A stretch of DNA of 49,484 bases. Origin: Comamonadaceae bacterium (GTDB taxonomy: Bacteria; Pseudomonadota; Gammaproteobacteria; Burkholderiales; Burkholderiaceae_C). Positions 49,441 through 49,484 of the stretch are shown here, piece by piece. Where the stretch lies: contig JAAFIY010000010.1 of assembly GCA_013297985.1 (NCBI GenBank), forward strand, positions 1 through 49,484, read 5' to 3'. The translations under genes and the position numbers were made by a program. How positions within the stretch are numbered: position 1 is the stretch's first letter; each line of letters opens with the position of its first letter. The notes below the pieces were generated by a model. That model was not told the DNA's origin, did no database searches, and worked only from the letters and a program-made list of their open reading frames with translations.

Positions 49441-49484
49441 GGGGCGGTCTCCTGGCCTAGGCCCGAAAGAAGGCGATACAGGCC

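Overview
The window looks like a chromosomal segment of a GC-rich betaproteobacterium, most likely a member of the Comamonadaceae (Burkholderiales). The basis is codon and GC character, an etfBA/acyl-CoA dehydrogenase block of beta-proteobacterial type, a grpE-dnaK-dnaJ locus with separate sigma-32-like promoters, and a scattered GCTAC-A(n)-TAGC plus GC-hairpin repeat that I associate with this family. No rRNA, tRNA, CRISPR array, prophage or insertion sequence was found.

Layout. 1-2.3 kb: the end of one methyl-accepting chemotaxis protein (MCP) and a complete second one. 2.3-16.3 kb: a RidA-like protein, then a cluster of predicted peptide-bond chemistry. It holds a transglutaminase, a fused ATP-grasp/alpha-E protein, a transglutaminase/DUF2126 amidoligase, and a stand-alone ATP-grasp gene followed by a stand-alone alpha-E gene. 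An orphan FlgC-like rod protein and comEC are interleaved. 16.4-25 kb: a membrane GGDEF/EAL protein whose cyclase motif reads GGHEF, a lytic transglycosylase, and the moxR-DUF58-tgpA operon, whose last gene is a third transglutaminase. 25-32 kb: a crotonase, an MscS channel, etfB-etfA, an acyl-CoA dehydrogenase and a nitronate monooxygenase-like protein. 32.2-40.2 kb: one giant repeat-rich RTX surface protein of about 2,670 codons, cut by an in-frame TAA. 40.4-43 kb: a radical SAM protein behind a near-perfect LexA box, and a secreted lytic transglycosylase. 43-47.7 kb: dnaJ, dnaK, grpE and an FKBP prolyl isomerase. 47.9-49.4 kb: a fumarylacetoacetase-fold protein and an HxlR-type regulator.

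How the genes fit together. Three transglutaminase-fold proteins, two circularly permuted ATP-grasp modules, two alpha-E modules and one glutamine-synthetase-like amidoligase lie within about 22 kb, next to a peptidoglycan lytic enzyme. Comparative genomics has predicted such sets to make and remove peptide or amide tags, but the product is unknown. This is the best candidate for an under-described system here. The etf/acd/nmo genes form an acyl-CoA oxidation module whose promoter carries two different palindromes, which suggests two regulators. The chaperone genes form a classical heat-shock set.

The other notable signals are the nonsense-split adhesin with a duplicated 2-kb module (seven plus seven delta-60 repeats), and a terminator-like repeat family with one copy inside comEC and another at the start of the radical SAM gene.
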